Below, in pieces: positions 28,912 through 39,988 of a DNA stretch of 64,000 nucleotides. The translations under genes and the position numbers were made by a program. Numbering within the stretch: position 1 is the first letter of the stretch; each line of letters opens with the position of its first letter. The notes below the pieces were generated by a model. It saw only the letters and a list, made by a program, of their open reading frames with translations. It was not told where the DNA came from and did no database searches. The stretch covers positions 1,736,001 to 1,800,000 of the forward strand of contig NZ_CAXIQH010000001.1 of assembly GCF_964030975.1 (NCBI RefSeq), in the 5' to 3' direction. This DNA is from Tisiphia sp964030975 (GTDB taxonomy: Bacteria > Pseudomonadota > Alphaproteobacteria > Rickettsiales > Rickettsiaceae).

Positions 28912-28945
28912 GTTCTTATATCATAATTTAAAGATATAAGAACCT
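28910..28945 (+). terminator. Hairpin at the end of the toxin gene
   Basis: The stop codon of the toxin gene lies in a perfect inverted repeat, AGGTTCTTATAT and ATATAAGAACCT, with a 12-base loop. There is no clear T-run, so it may act as a weak terminator or a 3' stabilising stem. The following stretch to 29173 shows no gene. Confidence 0.5.
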
Positions 28946-29173
28946 AGAAATAATAGGTTAGAAGATTAACAGAATGCCATTACATACCTAAGTTCTCCAG
29001 TCCACTTTATCCTCGCTAGATAAGTACTAATCGGATAATGCCCTAATTCCCCGAAAGAATCGACTGCCAAAAGCAGATTTTTCAGCACATTACACAACTA
29101 ATACTAGCTATAGTGTAACATATTTTTGCAACAAATTAAATAGCGAAAATTTTTTTAAAGGTAAAAAATAGTA

Positions 29174-29737
29174 ATGTTTGATCTTCTAAATTTTTTCTCG
29201 AGTGGAGCTAGTATATTTGCTACAGGTAGCTCTTTATTTAATACTTACGCCCAGTTAAGAAGTAATAAAGAGAAAACCAAGCAGTCCTTATATGAGCAGC
29301 AGCATTTATTGAGACAACAACAGGAGAATGTCAGGTTTGACCGTCAACAACTAATAGAAAGAACGGCTGAATATGGGGCAATATCGAGTTATCACGTTGA
29401 TATGCTGAGGCAAGAGCAGTTATATAATCGCCAGCAGTTGGGCTATAATATCCTGAAAACTGGTATTGGTATAACTGGCACTGACTCAGCTGGCTTATTA
29501 CTACGGCATATGGCTTATATGGATGAGATGAAGGCAAGAAGCGTAGAAGCTGAACATTTTCACCAAAGACCAAGATCAAACTTAAACACAGCAATGATTG
29601 ATTTAAATAAGGAAGCAATTAACCGTAATATTAGTTCGATCAAGTCAGCTTCGCCTTGGCAGAATCTTGGTACAATTTCAAAAGGTGTATTTGATCTTGC
29701 TAAAATATCAAGAATTAATGAAGGTACAGACAAGTAA
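29174..29737 (+). CDS. Putative internal virion protein, gp14-like
   Basis: 187 residues. An N-terminal Gly/Ala/Ser-rich hydrophobic stretch (FSSGASIFATGSSLF) is followed by a long Gln/Arg-rich coiled-coil region (QSLYEQQHLLRQQQENVRF). This is the composition of short podovirus core proteins such as T7 gp14 (196 residues), which form the outer-membrane part of the DNA ejection channel. Identity rests on size, composition and gene order with the next two genes rather than on a motif. Confidence 0.6.
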   Translation: MFDLLNFFSSGASIFATGSSLFNTYAQLRSNKEKTKQSLYEQQHLLRQQQENVRFDRQQLIERTAEYGAISSYHVDMLRQEQLYNRQQLGYNILKTGIGITGTDSAGLLLRHMAYMDEMKARSVEAEHFHQRPRSNLNTAMIDLNKEAINRNISSIKSASPWQNLGTISKGVFDLAKISRINEGTDK

Positions 29738-29767
29738 AAGGAAAGTAATAAAAAGTGACCAAATAAG

Positions 29768-31912
29768 ATGAAATGGCAAGTTATAGCAGGAATAAGTCAG
29801 CAAATTAATGAAGAAGCTAAAGGTTATTTGATACGTAAACTTGAGAAAGATGCCAGCGTAGAAATGCCAAATTTATGGGCAGACTTTATTAAAGATACCA
29901 CTACGCACTTGCATCAATCACAGAGTAATATTGAGGTAGCTAGCGATAACAAAAGTGGTGGTTTTGGTTGTTTAACGCAATTTGATGAATTGCATCCGGA
30001 TTATCTAGAAAATAACAAACCGTTCATCGAGTATTTTTTAGGCAAGTATGATAAGCGAGCTGTAGATTATCTACAGCAAGCCAAGAACCCACTAACCAGG
30101 CGTATGTTGCAAGCCAAGATTAATGACTACCGAATATCTTTAGTTGGGCAAATAAGTCATACAGAAGCTAAACTGATTGATGGTAAACGTCACCATTTAG
30201 CAATTGAAGCTATCGAAAAGTTTAAGATTGCTACTTATGATAACCCTGAGTTTTATAGTAGTAATTTACAAGATAGCATAATAGCTATTAGCTCTTTATC
30301 ATTACTGCCGCAAGAAAAAGAACAAATGCTGATTAATGCCAGGCAAGCTTTGGCATTTGCTGCAGCACTAGGCACTTTAAAACATTCGCCGGATGCTATA
30401 TTAAATCCCAATATAAAAGCTGAATGGAAAGAAGATTTATCGCTTGAACAGAGGATAAAGCTAGAGGGGCAAGCAAATAATCTAATACATCATCAGCAAT
30501 TATTGAGACAACATCAACTTAGTTCGCTTATCGATGCCCATTTGGCTAGTCTCCTAGCTACTGGCAAAGGTATTGATGGCATTGAAAATTTACTACAAGC
30601 CAGCTTTAATGCTGGTGATCCGCGATTACTGCAATTCAGAACCCAAGAAGCTTTATATAAGCAGGCTTTTATTATCTCAGAACAAATAAAACGCCTACCA
30701 TTTAATCAAGGTCAGGAAATATTACAACAAATTGCCCCAAAGGGCGGAGATAGTGATTATAACAATAAAGAGAGAATATATCATATTTTAACCGAGCAGT
30801 TTAACAAACAGCTAAAATTGGCTCAAACAGACCCAGCTGGGATGGTTGAGGAAATGTATGCCGATGAAATACCTAAAGACATGCCATTGTTTCAACGTTT
30901 ATTGCTTAGGAAACAATTGCAAGAGCAAAAAGGCATCCCTAGTTACGATCAGAAATATTTAATGAACAAAGAACGTGATGAGTATTCAAAAAAGATTGGG
31001 AGTAAGGATGTTAACCAAATTCAACAAACCACCGATGGTATAATTAGTCTGCGAGGTGATGACGGGAGCGGTGAGCAATATGGCTTGGAAATAATGGATG
31101 AAATCTTAAGGGGTAATGGAGATTTAGAGTGTCTGACTCAATTCTATGCTGAGAGTAGGCTATATAATCGTAAGACAGCGTCAGCCTTTATACAGATGAT
31201 CGCATTAGTTAACGAGCTATCAGTAAAAAGTCAGCCATTATTTATCAGTCATGAGACTACAGAATTTAACAAAGAAATTGAAAATAATGGTATATTCAAG
31301 CAATGGGGTAAGGATTTAGCTAAAACTGATATTCAAAACGAGACAGAGATTAACCAAACACGGCAAGCCATAAAATATTTAGCTAAATACTACCAACGTA
31401 CTGAAGATTTATCAATTGCCAAAGCAGTAAAAAAAGCAACCACCAAATTAATTAGTGAGGTCGATATGCGAATAGATAGTAAGAATCTGCAAATACCCCG
31501 TCAGGTGGTAGCACAACGTATGATTCATGATTTAAATTCTGATAACATAGAGGCTAGTTTAGTAGAGATACAACTTGCTATTATTAACGGTAGTATAGCT
31601 TGTGATTATGGGACTATCGTAGCTGAGGGTAATGGTAGAAATATTATAGATAATATTAATGACCCAACAGGACAATATACCGCTGCTGCAAAAGTACGAG
31701 AATCTTTACAACAAGGTAAATGGAAATTAACGTCTGACAAAAAGAGTGTCTATTATACTTTTCCTACCAAAGATGGTCGGTATTTGCCGGTTGTAGCAAA
31801 GGATGGTAACATACTAAAATTTGATTTGCTAGAGCTAAATAACCCTAAAGCTTTAGAGCAACAAAAGCAAAGATTATTACAAACTATCTCTGAATATCCA
31901 CAATATGATTAG
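29768..31912 (+). CDS. Putative internal virion protein, gp15-like
   Basis: 714 residues, mostly helical, without membrane segments. It contains stretches typical of large podovirus core proteins (SSLSLLPQEKEQMLINARQA). Its length and its place between a 187- and a 1,342-residue gene match T7 gp15 (747 residues), the periplasmic tube of the ejection apparatus. It starts 30 bp after the previous gene and overlaps the next by 8 bases, forming a tight operon. No catalytic motif is visible. Confidence 0.6.
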   Translation: MKWQVIAGISQQINEEAKGYLIRKLEKDASVEMPNLWADFIKDTTTHLHQSQSNIEVASDNKSGGFGCLTQFDELHPDYLENNKPFIEYFLGKYDKRAVDYLQQAKNPLTRRMLQAKINDYRISLVGQISHTEAKLIDGKRHHLAIEAIEKFKIATYDNPEFYSSNLQDSIIAISSLSLLPQEKEQMLINARQALAFAAALGTLKHSPDAILNPNIKAEWKEDLSLEQRIKLEGQANNLIHHQQLLRQHQLSSLIDAHLASLLATGKGIDGIENLLQASFNAGDPRLLQFRTQEALYKQAFIISEQIKRLPFNQGQEILQQIAPKGGDSDYNNKERIYHILTEQFNKQLKLAQTDPAGMVEEMYADEIPKDMPLFQRLLLRKQLQEQKGIPSYDQKYLMNKERDEYSKKIGSKDVNQIQQTTDGIISLRGDDGSGEQYGLEIMDEILRGNGDLECLTQFYAESRLYNRKTASAFIQMIALVNELSVKSQPLFISHETTEFNKEIENNGIFKQWGKDLAKTDIQNETEINQTRQAIKYLAKYYQRTEDLSIAKAVKKATTKLISEVDMRIDSKNLQIPRQVVAQRMIHDLNSDNIEASLVEIQLAIINGSIACDYGTIVAEGNGRNIIDNINDPTGQYTAAAKVRESLQQGKWKLTSDKKSVYYTFPTKDGRYLPVVAKDGNILKFDLLELNNPKALEQQKQRLLQTISEYPQYD

Positions 31913-34900
31913 TACGATGGAAAATGATGACAGCTTAAATAGTTACTCAGGTTATCGGGCAAATAGCAAACCAATTCACCCGCGTTACTATTCTACCTTA
32001 TTACCGGAGCGTATATCTTATAATAGTGTCTTTGATTTGTTAGGTAGTAGTAAATGGGATGTTTGGCGAGCAGTTAGCCGGCAAGCTTATGCAGATAGTC
32101 CAAGCCTATCAACCTTATGGCGATCTTTTAACCCACAACATATTATTGATCCTGAGTTCCAGGATATTGCTGAATATTCTGAGAATTATAATAACAAATT
32201 AACCAAAGAAGATTTTGAGCAAAAATATAGTGACTCAGGTTTAAAATACGACCCTAATTTTACTGAAGCACTAGTAGAAGATATTTTAGAGAGGAAAAAG
32301 CAGCGAGAGATTAATGAGATTATCATTGCTGCAGGTAAAGGCGGATTAGTTGAAGCTATTGGCAAATTTGGAGCTGAGATAGTATTTGGCAATTTGTCGG
32401 TAATTAACATTGCTGCTAGCTTTGTTCCTATTGGTGGGCAAGCAAGATGGGCGGCAGCTGCTTTAAAATATGGCAGACTTCCAACAACATTAGCTAAGGG
32501 TTTTGTCGGTGGTGCTGTAGGTCAGACAGCTATCGAACCATTTCTTTATAATGAGCGACTTACTGAACAAAGACCTTATGACTTGTCGGATAGTTTGATT
32601 AATATTATAGAAAGTGGTTTATTTGGTACAACTTTGCACGGTCTTGGTTATTCGGCTAAATATTTGCGGGACAAGTTGTACTTACATTCAAATAAGCTAC
32701 GTCCTGAGATTGAGACCTTACATCCGATAGTTGATAGTCAGTTAAAAGAGAATATTGATATTGTACTAAAAGAGACATCTCCTCAAGAGAGGATAATAGG
32801 AACTGGGCAAGTTGATAGTCAAATACCAACAAGTGCCAATGCCAATATTGAAAACAGTTCTTTATCAAGGTTAGCTGAATTACAAGCAAAGAAGCTACAA
32901 TTAATTACGGCAGCCGAGCAACAATATCCTTTATATTCTGTCCAGCAGAGGAAAATAGCAGAATTACAACAACATATGCATGATCAGTTTGGTACTAATG
33001 GCAAGATTGAGCAAGTACCAAAATGGTTCTTGGATATTTTACTAGAGGAAGAAGGCAAATTACAACAATTATATCAGGAGCATATTAATAATCCGGAGTT
33101 TCAGGAATATTTGACAGCAGTAAAACAATTAGATCAGCAAATTATCAATAATTTACGACATCAGCAATGGGAGGCTAAAGGCTATGATTTATCGCCTGAG
33201 GATTTATATATAGCAAGAAAGCAGCTAGAGGAAGGCAAGCATATAAATCTTGAGAATCCACAAGAAGCTGAATCTTTTTACCATGGTGATGATGAGAAGT
33301 TTGATGCTAGCAATGCTGCTCCCAATCTACAAGAGCATCTAGCTTCCTTAGAAGTTGACATAGCCCATCTACCTGAACAACAAAAGGTTACTTATCAAGC
33401 AGAAGCCATCAAGCAAGATGTTATTTACCAACGAACCGAAGAAATCTTACGCAAGGTTAAGCAAGGGGCAGACCCTTCAGAACTAGAGGAGTTATTTAAG
33501 ACTCTAAGTCTCATCGAGCCACAATTAGTGGATGAGCTAAAAACTATCCATAAAGAGTTTGTCGGACAGGAAAGATTAGATTTGCTAGAGAGAGACAAAA
33601 AAATAGATATGTTCATTGATGATTTTAAGAAGGAGTACTTTGTAAAAAAAAGAAATAATGCCCTAAACTTAATCAAGATGGCGGCCATAGAGAGATTTGT
33701 TAGAAATCATACTAATAAGGTTGCTGCGATAAAAGAATATTTACGGCAAGTTGATTTACGACAAGAAACTACTGCCAAAGAGCTGTTATTTGGTCTTACA
33801 AGAGATTTAGAGAAAGCTGGTGTGATACACGAGTTTGGCGATATCAATTACCAGGATGCAATAATACAGGAATTATGGAATATCAGCCATTCTAATAAAA
33901 AGCCGACTGGTAGTGAGAGGGCAATGTTACTCGCTCAAATAATTAATAAATGGCAAATAATTGCCATCAATAGAGCTAATCTAGCAGGTGGTTATACAAT
34001 ACCGCTAGAAGGTTATATTACTAAACAAGAGCATAATAGTCTTAAACTTCGAGAAGCGGGTTATGAGCCATGGTTGAAATTTATCTATCCGCTACTTGAT
34101 CACCAGAAAATTGCTAAACTAAATGACAAAATAGATTATAAGGCAATATTTAATAATCTTGCCAGTAGCATTCATTTAAAAGACACTGACCAATATTTAA
34201 ATATAGCATTTACTCACATTAAAGGTAGTAACGTAGCTGATGTGGTGTCAGCTAGTAGGAAACTACATTTTAAATCGCCAGAAGCTTGGTTAACATATCA
34301 GAAGGAGTTTGGTAATTACGTAGAAAATGACTTTGTTGACAAGCTCATTAGCCCTCTAATTAAAAGCCGATCTTTTATCGCTGATTCAGTAGTTAGTAAC
34401 CTTAACATACTAGGTCGGAGCATCGGGATGATGGAGAGTGTGGGTTGTAATCCTGAGTTAATGCTGCAATCGATCAAAGGTACTTTTATCAGGGAGCTAC
34501 AAGAGTTAGCCATTAAAGACCCAGCTATTTTAAAGCAATTAGCAATACTGAGTAATCCAAACAGTTTTGTCAATCAGTTAGACCTAATGCTAGGAGTTAA
34601 GCCACAAATACCGTCAGTTGATCGTATCCTTGGAGCTTATCGCTCTTGGAAATGTATGGCAAATCTTGGCAAAGTGGTACTTTCTTCAATACCTGATATG
34701 ATAAGTTTTGTCAGTGAGTTACAAAATAATGGCATACCTCTAATGAAATCTTATGTGAATATATTGCAAGTGGCAATAACTGGCTTTAATGGTGAAAAGA
34801 AAAAAGAACTTGCTAGTTTGCTTGGTGTGGCTGTAGATTCACTACTTGGTCATAGTCATTCTCGTTTTGCAGGAGAATACCCAGTATCTGGGGGCGTATT

Positions 34901-35933
34901 TAAACTTACCAATGCATTTTTTAAACTAAATTTTATGGAATGGTGGGATAATGCTTGGAAATCTACAATGGGTAATTTGTTATCGCATAATTTAGCATCA
35001 CAAGTCAATAAGCCCTTTAATTCGCTATATCATAATTTACAGATTTTGCTTAATAGATACGGCATTAATGAAAGTAACTGGCATCTTTTTCAGCATTTAG
35101 TGCAGCAAATAGAGAATAAACCATATTTAATACCCGATATGGCACTACTACCTGATCATTTACTAGACCAACATTTACAACAACAAAGTGGTAATAGTAT
35201 AATCAGCCCTATTAATAGGGATAGACTCAAGCATGATTTGACCAATAATTTACGAAGATATTTACTTGACCGGGTTGATACAGCTGTTGCCACTCCCCAC
35301 ACTGCTGAAATAAATGCTGTATCATTTGGCAATTTAGGCATTAATGCAGGCTCGCCAGCTGCCGCGGTGATTAAGTGTATAATGCAGTTTAAAACTTTTG
35401 CCTATACTTACATCACTAGACCGTTAAAATCAGTAACCATCGATCAAATACCAACCCATCAACAAGTAGGTAGTGGCAATTTATTGGATTTAGGAACATG
35501 GAAGGATATTGCTAAATCAATGAGAAACCCAACTAGTATTAAAATGTTGTTTCAGTTATTACCGGGTTCCATAGGGCTTGGTTACCTATCAATCAATGCT
35601 AAAAGGTTATTTGACGGGAAAGAATGGATTGCCCCAAATGAAGAAGGAGTATTTATGGCATCCTTATTACAGGGTGGTGGTCTTGGATTATTTGGAGATT
35701 TTTTCTTTAATGAGTATGATAGTTATAATAATCTGCTTAAAGCTTTAGCAGGAACTATGGGTAGTGATATCATTGATTTTGGCACAATAGTTACTTTAAT
35801 CAAAAATGGTGAGGTGGATAAGGCAGAAGAGTTGCTTAAGAAATCCCTTCAAAGAAACATCCCAGGTCGTAATTTATTCTACCTACAGCCGGCTTTATGC
35901 GGTTTCCATGACTGCCATAGCTTGAATTGGTGA
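31905..35933 (+). CDS. Putative large internal virion protein, gp16-like
   Basis: 1,342 residues, the size of T7 gp16 (1,318), the inner-membrane ejection protein. A Gly/Ala-rich hydrophobic region lies at about 150-200 (IIAAGKGGLVEAIGKFGAEI). The middle is long and charged. The C terminus has the hydrophobic motif typical of podovirus large core proteins: ASLLQGGGLGLFGDFFF, LAGTMGSDIIDFG, PGRNLFYLQPAL. No N-terminal transglycosylase motif was recognised. The frame is uninterrupted for 4 kb although no head, tail or lysis gene is in the window. Confidence 0.65.
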   Translation: MISTMENDDSLNSYSGYRANSKPIHPRYYSTLLPERISYNSVFDLLGSSKWDVWRAVSRQAYADSPSLSTLWRSFNPQHIIDPEFQDIAEYSENYNNKLTKEDFEQKYSDSGLKYDPNFTEALVEDILERKKQREINEIIIAAGKGGLVEAIGKFGAEIVFGNLSVINIAASFVPIGGQARWAAAALKYGRLPTTLAKGFVGGAVGQTAIEPFLYNERLTEQRPYDLSDSLINIIESGLFGTTLHGLGYSAKYLRDKLYLHSNKLRPEIETLHPIVDSQLKENIDIVLKETSPQERIIGTGQVDSQIPTSANANIENSSLSRLAELQAKKLQLITAAEQQYPLYSVQQRKIAELQQHMHDQFGTNGKIEQVPKWFLDILLEEEGKLQQLYQEHINNPEFQEYLTAVKQLDQQIINNLRHQQWEAKGYDLSPEDLYIARKQLEEGKHINLENPQEAESFYHGDDEKFDASNAAPNLQEHLASLEVDIAHLPEQQKVTYQAEAIKQDVIYQRTEEILRKVKQGADPSELEELFKTLSLIEPQLVDELKTIHKEFVGQERLDLLERDKKIDMFIDDFKKEYFVKKRNNALNLIKMAAIERFVRNHTNKVAAIKEYLRQVDLRQETTAKELLFGLTRDLEKAGVIHEFGDINYQDAIIQELWNISHSNKKPTGSERAMLLAQIINKWQIIAINRANLAGGYTIPLEGYITKQEHNSLKLREAGYEPWLKFIYPLLDHQKIAKLNDKIDYKAIFNNLASSIHLKDTDQYLNIAFTHIKGSNVADVVSASRKLHFKSPEAWLTYQKEFGNYVENDFVDKLISPLIKSRSFIADSVVSNLNILGRSIGMMESVGCNPELMLQSIKGTFIRELQELAIKDPAILKQLAILSNPNSFVNQLDLMLGVKPQIPSVDRILGAYRSWKCMANLGKVVLSSIPDMISFVSELQNNGIPLMKSYVNILQVAITGFNGEKKKELASLLGVAVDSLLGHSHSRFAGEYPVSGGVFKLTNAFFKLNFMEWWDNAWKSTMGNLLSHNLASQVNKPFNSLYHNLQILLNRYGINESNWHLFQHLVQQIENKPYLIPDMALLPDHLLDQHLQQQSGNSIISPINRDRLKHDLTNNLRRYLLDRVDTAVATPHTAEINAVSFGNLGINAGSPAAAVIKCIMQFKTFAYTYITRPLKSVTIDQIPTHQQVGSGNLLDLGTWKDIAKSMRNPTSIKMLFQLLPGSIGLGYLSINAKRLFDGKEWIAPNEEGVFMASLLQGGGLGLFGDFFFNEYDSYNNLLKALAGTMGSDIIDFGTIVTLIKNGEVDKAEELLKKSLQRNIPGRNLFYLQPALCGFHDCHSLNW

Positions 35934-35984
35934 TGTGTGATGCAAAAATATCACAACAACGAAAAAGTATCATTCTTAGTAATG

Positions 35985-36215
35985 GCACTATAGTGAAACA
36001 CATTGAATTAGATGACAAAAACATAGCAATAATTCAAATAATTGGTTAGGTTCTAGATAGCCTCTCCGTCATTGCGAGGAAGCCACTTCAGTGGTGACGA
36101 AGCAATCCAAAAGATTAGGCATGGGAAAGGTAATATATTAGATTGCTTCGTCGATTTTTATGGTCTCCTCGCAATGACGTAGTTTGATACACCGACTTAA
36201 CCGTACAGCTATAAC
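35985..36215. repeat. Palindromic elements after the virion block
   Basis: The 35934-36250 gap holds a partial family-E end (CTATAGTGAAACACATTG, about 35989) and a type-1 core (about 36066-36180, CGTCATTGCGAGGAAGCC against GGTCTCCTCGCAATGACG). No gene is seen in this gap. Confidence 0.7.
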
Positions 36216-36250
36216 TAGGATGACAAGCAGCAAAACTGCTCCGCAATCTT

Positions 36251-36961
36251 TTAGCAGTACAAATCACATTTTAAAACTACATCGCCAAGTAGATTTTTGG
36301 TAAATTCTTCATTTACCAGGTCATAATTATAAAAATCATGTTCCTCTCCTCTGGTGATAAAATCTTGTCCCTGAGCAGTAGCATTAACCATAATATTACC
36401 AATTTTCTTTAAAGCCGCAGCCTTAAAATTTTCATCCTGACTTAGGCTGAATGCGTGGTGATAACATCTTTTGGCTTGCTCAAATAAACCTGCAGACTCA
36501 AAATACTCAGCCTGCTTTAGCTTTATATCGGGATTTCTTTTATCTTGTTTTAACCATGCTTTAAAACATTCTTCTATACTCAATTCATTATTAACTACTT
36601 TATAGCAATCAATTGCCTTAGCATATTTACCCTTGTTAAAAAGTAGCTGTCCGAGTTTATCATATATGTCTGGTAAATGGCTATTGGCTTCGATAGCTTT
36701 TACATAATAAACCAATGCAGCTTCATTGGCATCATCCTTCTCTGCGATACTAGCTAAGCAACTATAGGCTATAGCCTTAAGATTCTTGCAGGCAGGAGAA
36801 TCTTGGTAATTTTTCAGATATTTTATAGCTTCATGATAATAATTTGAGTCAGATTGCTTCTCATCAATAGGCAAACTACTAACTTGATACTCAAGATTTT
36901 CTGTTACTTTAGTATGGCAAGTTGTTATTAACTCAGCAATCTTTGTATGATCAGGTAATTC
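36251..36961 (-). pseudogene. TPR-repeat protein, 5' end lost at IS66 copy 2
   Basis: The remaining 237 residues contain tetratricopeptide-like helices (ALVYYVKAIEANSHLPDIYD, GKYAKAIDCYKVV, GLFEQAKRCYHHAFSL). The gene would begin beyond 36961, but the IS66 element starts there and on its far side is IS256 sequence, not TPR sequence. The front of the gene was therefore removed by rearrangement. TPR proteins mediate protein-protein contacts; the partner is unknown. Confidence 0.75.
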
Positions 36962-37042
36962 GTATACTTGCAGCAAAACTGCATAACTCTATCTAATTTT
37001 TTTGTTAGTATAAAATTTATTTTATAAATTTGGGTTCCTACT

Positions 37043-37432
37043 ATGCAAATACCATCAATTACTATTGAGCAAGTAGCTCAGCAATTTAAAGCCTGGCGTC
37101 AAACTAAAACTAACAAGTTTGATCCCATACCAAACCATCTAAAGGAATTAGTTCGCCAGCTACTCCATCACTATTCTTGCAAAGATATAGCCAAACATCT
37201 CAATATTAATAAAACAATAATTAGTTCAATTCAACGTATACTTGCAGCAAAACTGCAACAAGATATTAATTTCCTTCCATTTCAACTAGTAAATTCTATA
37301 GATACTGATCCTGTGGCTACTCCCAAACAAAATTACTACACTTGCCACATTATTAAACCAAATGGTACCAAGCTTATTATCCAAACATTGGATCCAAAAA
37401 TCATAATTCAGACATTTCTATGCTGCAACTAA
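37043..37432 (+). pseudogene. Chimeric IS66 tnpA
   Basis: The first 64 codons come from a normal tnpA. An inserted IS end then reads in frame as RILAAKLQQ and joins the tnpA remainder (DINFLPFQLVNSID). About 20 central residues of the normal protein are replaced by a shorter stretch, giving 129 residues. Whether it is functional is unknown. Confidence 0.7.
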
Positions 37433-37773
37433 CCCCTCAGTCAGTTATTTTTGTTGCCACTATTGCCATCGACTTTCGTAAGGGTATCGATGGTTTAATA
37501 GCTGTTTGCAGACAAAAACTTTCTTCCAACCCTCTTAATGGTTCCTTGTTTTTATTCTATAATAAAAACAGAACTGCCATTAAAATTTTGTCCTTTGATG
37601 GTCAAGGCTTTTGGTTATGCTCTAAACGCCTATCCAAAGGTAAATTTACGGCAAAACTTTCCCCATCTGATAATTCATCTTATCAGATTTGTTATAGAAC
37701 CTTACACATTCTTATTCATAATGGTGATCCTAGTTCTGCCAAACTCTCTAATGATTGGCTTCCTGTCATTTAA
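37420..37773 (+). CDS. IS66 Orf2-like protein TnpB (copy 2)
   Basis: 117 residues, essentially the same as TnpB at 23918, with the signatures IDFRKGIDGLIAVC and FWLCSKRLSKGKF intact. The 3' end overlaps that of the convergent tnpC. Confidence 0.85.
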   Translation: MLQLTPQSVIFVATIAIDFRKGIDGLIAVCRQKLSSNPLNGSLFLFYNKNRTAIKILSFDGQGFWLCSKRLSKGKFTAKLSPSDNSSYQICYRTLHILIHNGDPSSAKLSNDWLPVI

Positions 37774-39415
37774 GCTGCCGTCTCGATTAATTCCGTATTA
37801 TTTATATATCTTGCATAGGCAAAAGGCGTATAATTCGTAGGATGCTTCTTTGCTTTGCTGCTCTGCTCTTGCAGCCAATTTAAATATTTAAAGGCATTGA
37901 TCTCGTTCTCACTACAAGTCTTTACTATACTATACAGACCACTATGTATCTCAGCACTATTGATTGTTTTAAAGAATAATGAATTCTTCCTTTGTAAAAT
38001 AATGGTACGTAGTGACCTCTCAGCCCAATTATTATCAAGACTGCTAACTGGAATTTTCAAAAATTGCGTCAAACCTTCTTTATTATTTAACCAATATTTC
38101 ATAGCTTGCCCAAACCTACTATTAGGCTCAACTTTCTTGTCGTTAAATAATTCGTCTATTTTGTTATATATGTTTTCTATATATTTACTGCTATGTTCCT
38201 GATGGTACTTCAGCTTTTCCTCAAGGCTCATCTCTTTACATTGATGTTCATTATGGTAAATCCCACCAGTCTGTTTGAGAAAATATCCGCATTCTTCAGG
38301 GTAATATGGTTCATTCTCTGTAAATTTTCTCTGCCCATGTGACAAACAATTGATCATCACTATTATTGCCAGTAATTCTTTATCTGCTTCTGATAATACC
38401 GGGTTATTATTGTTACTTGCATCAGTCATTAAATGAATAGAATCAGTCCTATTCTTACGATTCTTTAGTACGTTACCAATATTTTCCCCGCCATGCTTAT
38501 TACCGGTAAAATATAAAACTATCACCTCATTATTTGTAGTTTTAGCACATATAGTAGTGGTATAACAGCTGCGTCCTTTCTTATTTTGAGTACGTAATTT
38601 TTTATTGGCTACAGTAATTTCTAAAATCCTGGCTCTAGTATCATCAAGGTTCAGTGAACTACATTCGGCAGCCATTTCCAATAATACCCTGTAAATTTCA
38701 GCTCCACCACCTTCTTGCCAAACATCTAAATATTGTTGCCACAACGAGCTATGGGATACAGGAACCCCGCTTAAACTTTGCAACCTAGATAAACGATAGA
38801 AGGGAGTACCGTAGGTCTTTTGTAACACTATTGCACTTTTGCTACTATTTGTCCATTTGTTGATATTTTTATTGTTCATAACTGTATAATCGCAAGCATT
38901 ACAGCGTAACGTTTTCTTTACATATCTGTTGACTGTAATTGGAGCATTACCTGTAAATTGTAGCAATTTTCTAGCTTCACTATTATAGAGTTTACCATTA
39001 TCACAGTGAGGACAGCTATCACCACTACAAAAATTCTCAGGAGATAAATAGCTGGTATTCGCATCCTGATAATCATCAAATCCATATTTACCTTGCCAAT
39101 TACTGCGATCTCTCTTCTTGGACTCATCGTACTCTTCTTCATTACCACCATTCTTATTATCAGATTCACTCGGTGGTTCTTTTAATGAATCTGAACTATC
39201 TTTTTTTTGTTATCTGCCTTAAAACCAATCATCATCTCTTTAAGCTTATTTATACTGATGTTTGATGATGCTAGCTTGTCTATTAGTTCGTTACAAAATT
39301 TCACAAGTTCTATCACCGCTTGCTGATCATCTCCTGTTAATGAACTTGCCTTAATATGTTGTATTAGTTCTTCTCGTTCCTCAGCACTTAAGGTCGCTAC
39401 TTTTGGCTTTTTCAT
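37770..39415 (-). CDS. IS66 transposase TnpC by -1 frameshift (copy 2)
   Basis: Same two-frame arrangement as copy 1, starting at ATG 39415 with the conserved run of eight A before the switch into the zinc-finger-like and DDE parts. A few substitutions separate the copies (for example GGGAEIYR for DGGAEIYR). Expected to be functional if frameshifting occurs. Confidence 0.8.
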
Positions 39416-39587
39416 TTTGATTCATTCATTACGTTTAATAATTGAAATGTTATAGTATAACTGATAGTTTTTCAACCAGTTTTTTTACTAATCGGTGATA
39501 TTTGCATAGTAGGAACCCAAATTTATAAAATAAATTCATACTACCAAAAAAATTTAATAGAGTTATGCAGTTTTGCTGCAAGTATAC

Positions 39588-39988
39588 ATCAAAACCATCA
39601 AAACGTTTTTGTCTTTTCGGTAGTATTGCTGGTTCAAAGGTACTACGCCTATCTCTTGGTACTTCTATCTCAACCGTTCCATGTTCGGAGATCAGTTTTT
39701 TGCTAGTTATACCATTACGAGTATTATCATTATCTACACGACTGTATTTATCATAGCCTAGATGATTATTCAATTCTGACTGCAGTGCCTTCTCTATTAA
39801 ACGTTTGGTTAATTCTTTTAATAAACCTCCTTCTTTCAGTATTGTGCTTACATCTGTATCATTATCTATTAATAAATCTACTGCTTGCTTTATTGATTCA
39901 TTAGTTTTTTTATTCATGTAATTTCCTTTTTTGTTATACTTTTATATATAACCTATCTCGAAATTTACACACTTTTCTGGACAGAGCC
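39588..39988 (-). mobile_element. IS256-family element, 5' remnant
   Basis: 401 bp corresponding exactly to the end region 55172-55572 of the complete IS256 copy, including its inverted repeat (TTTCTGGACAGAGCC at 39974-39988). It encodes the first 110 or so residues of the transposase (MNKKTNESIKQAVDLLI...). The rest was replaced by IS66 copy 2 at 39587/39588. The ORF running on into the IS66 end is an artefact. Confidence 0.88.

Larger units (their letters stand above)
36962..39587. mobile_element. IS66-family element, copy 2 (composite)
   Basis: Starts with a complete left end (36962-37235). A second left end (37236-37257) follows and leads directly into the middle of tnpA, then tnpB, tnpC and the right end. 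The inner part, 37236-39587, is 2,352 bp and is the same length as the copy at 57101-59452. There is no target duplication: the left flank is a TPR gene and the right flank an IS256 fragment. Confidence 0.85.

Noticed and set aside
39450..39917. A 155-residue minus-strand ORF with an IS256 start
   Set aside because: Only the first part is IS256 transposase; the tail is the inverted repeat of IS66 read in frame.
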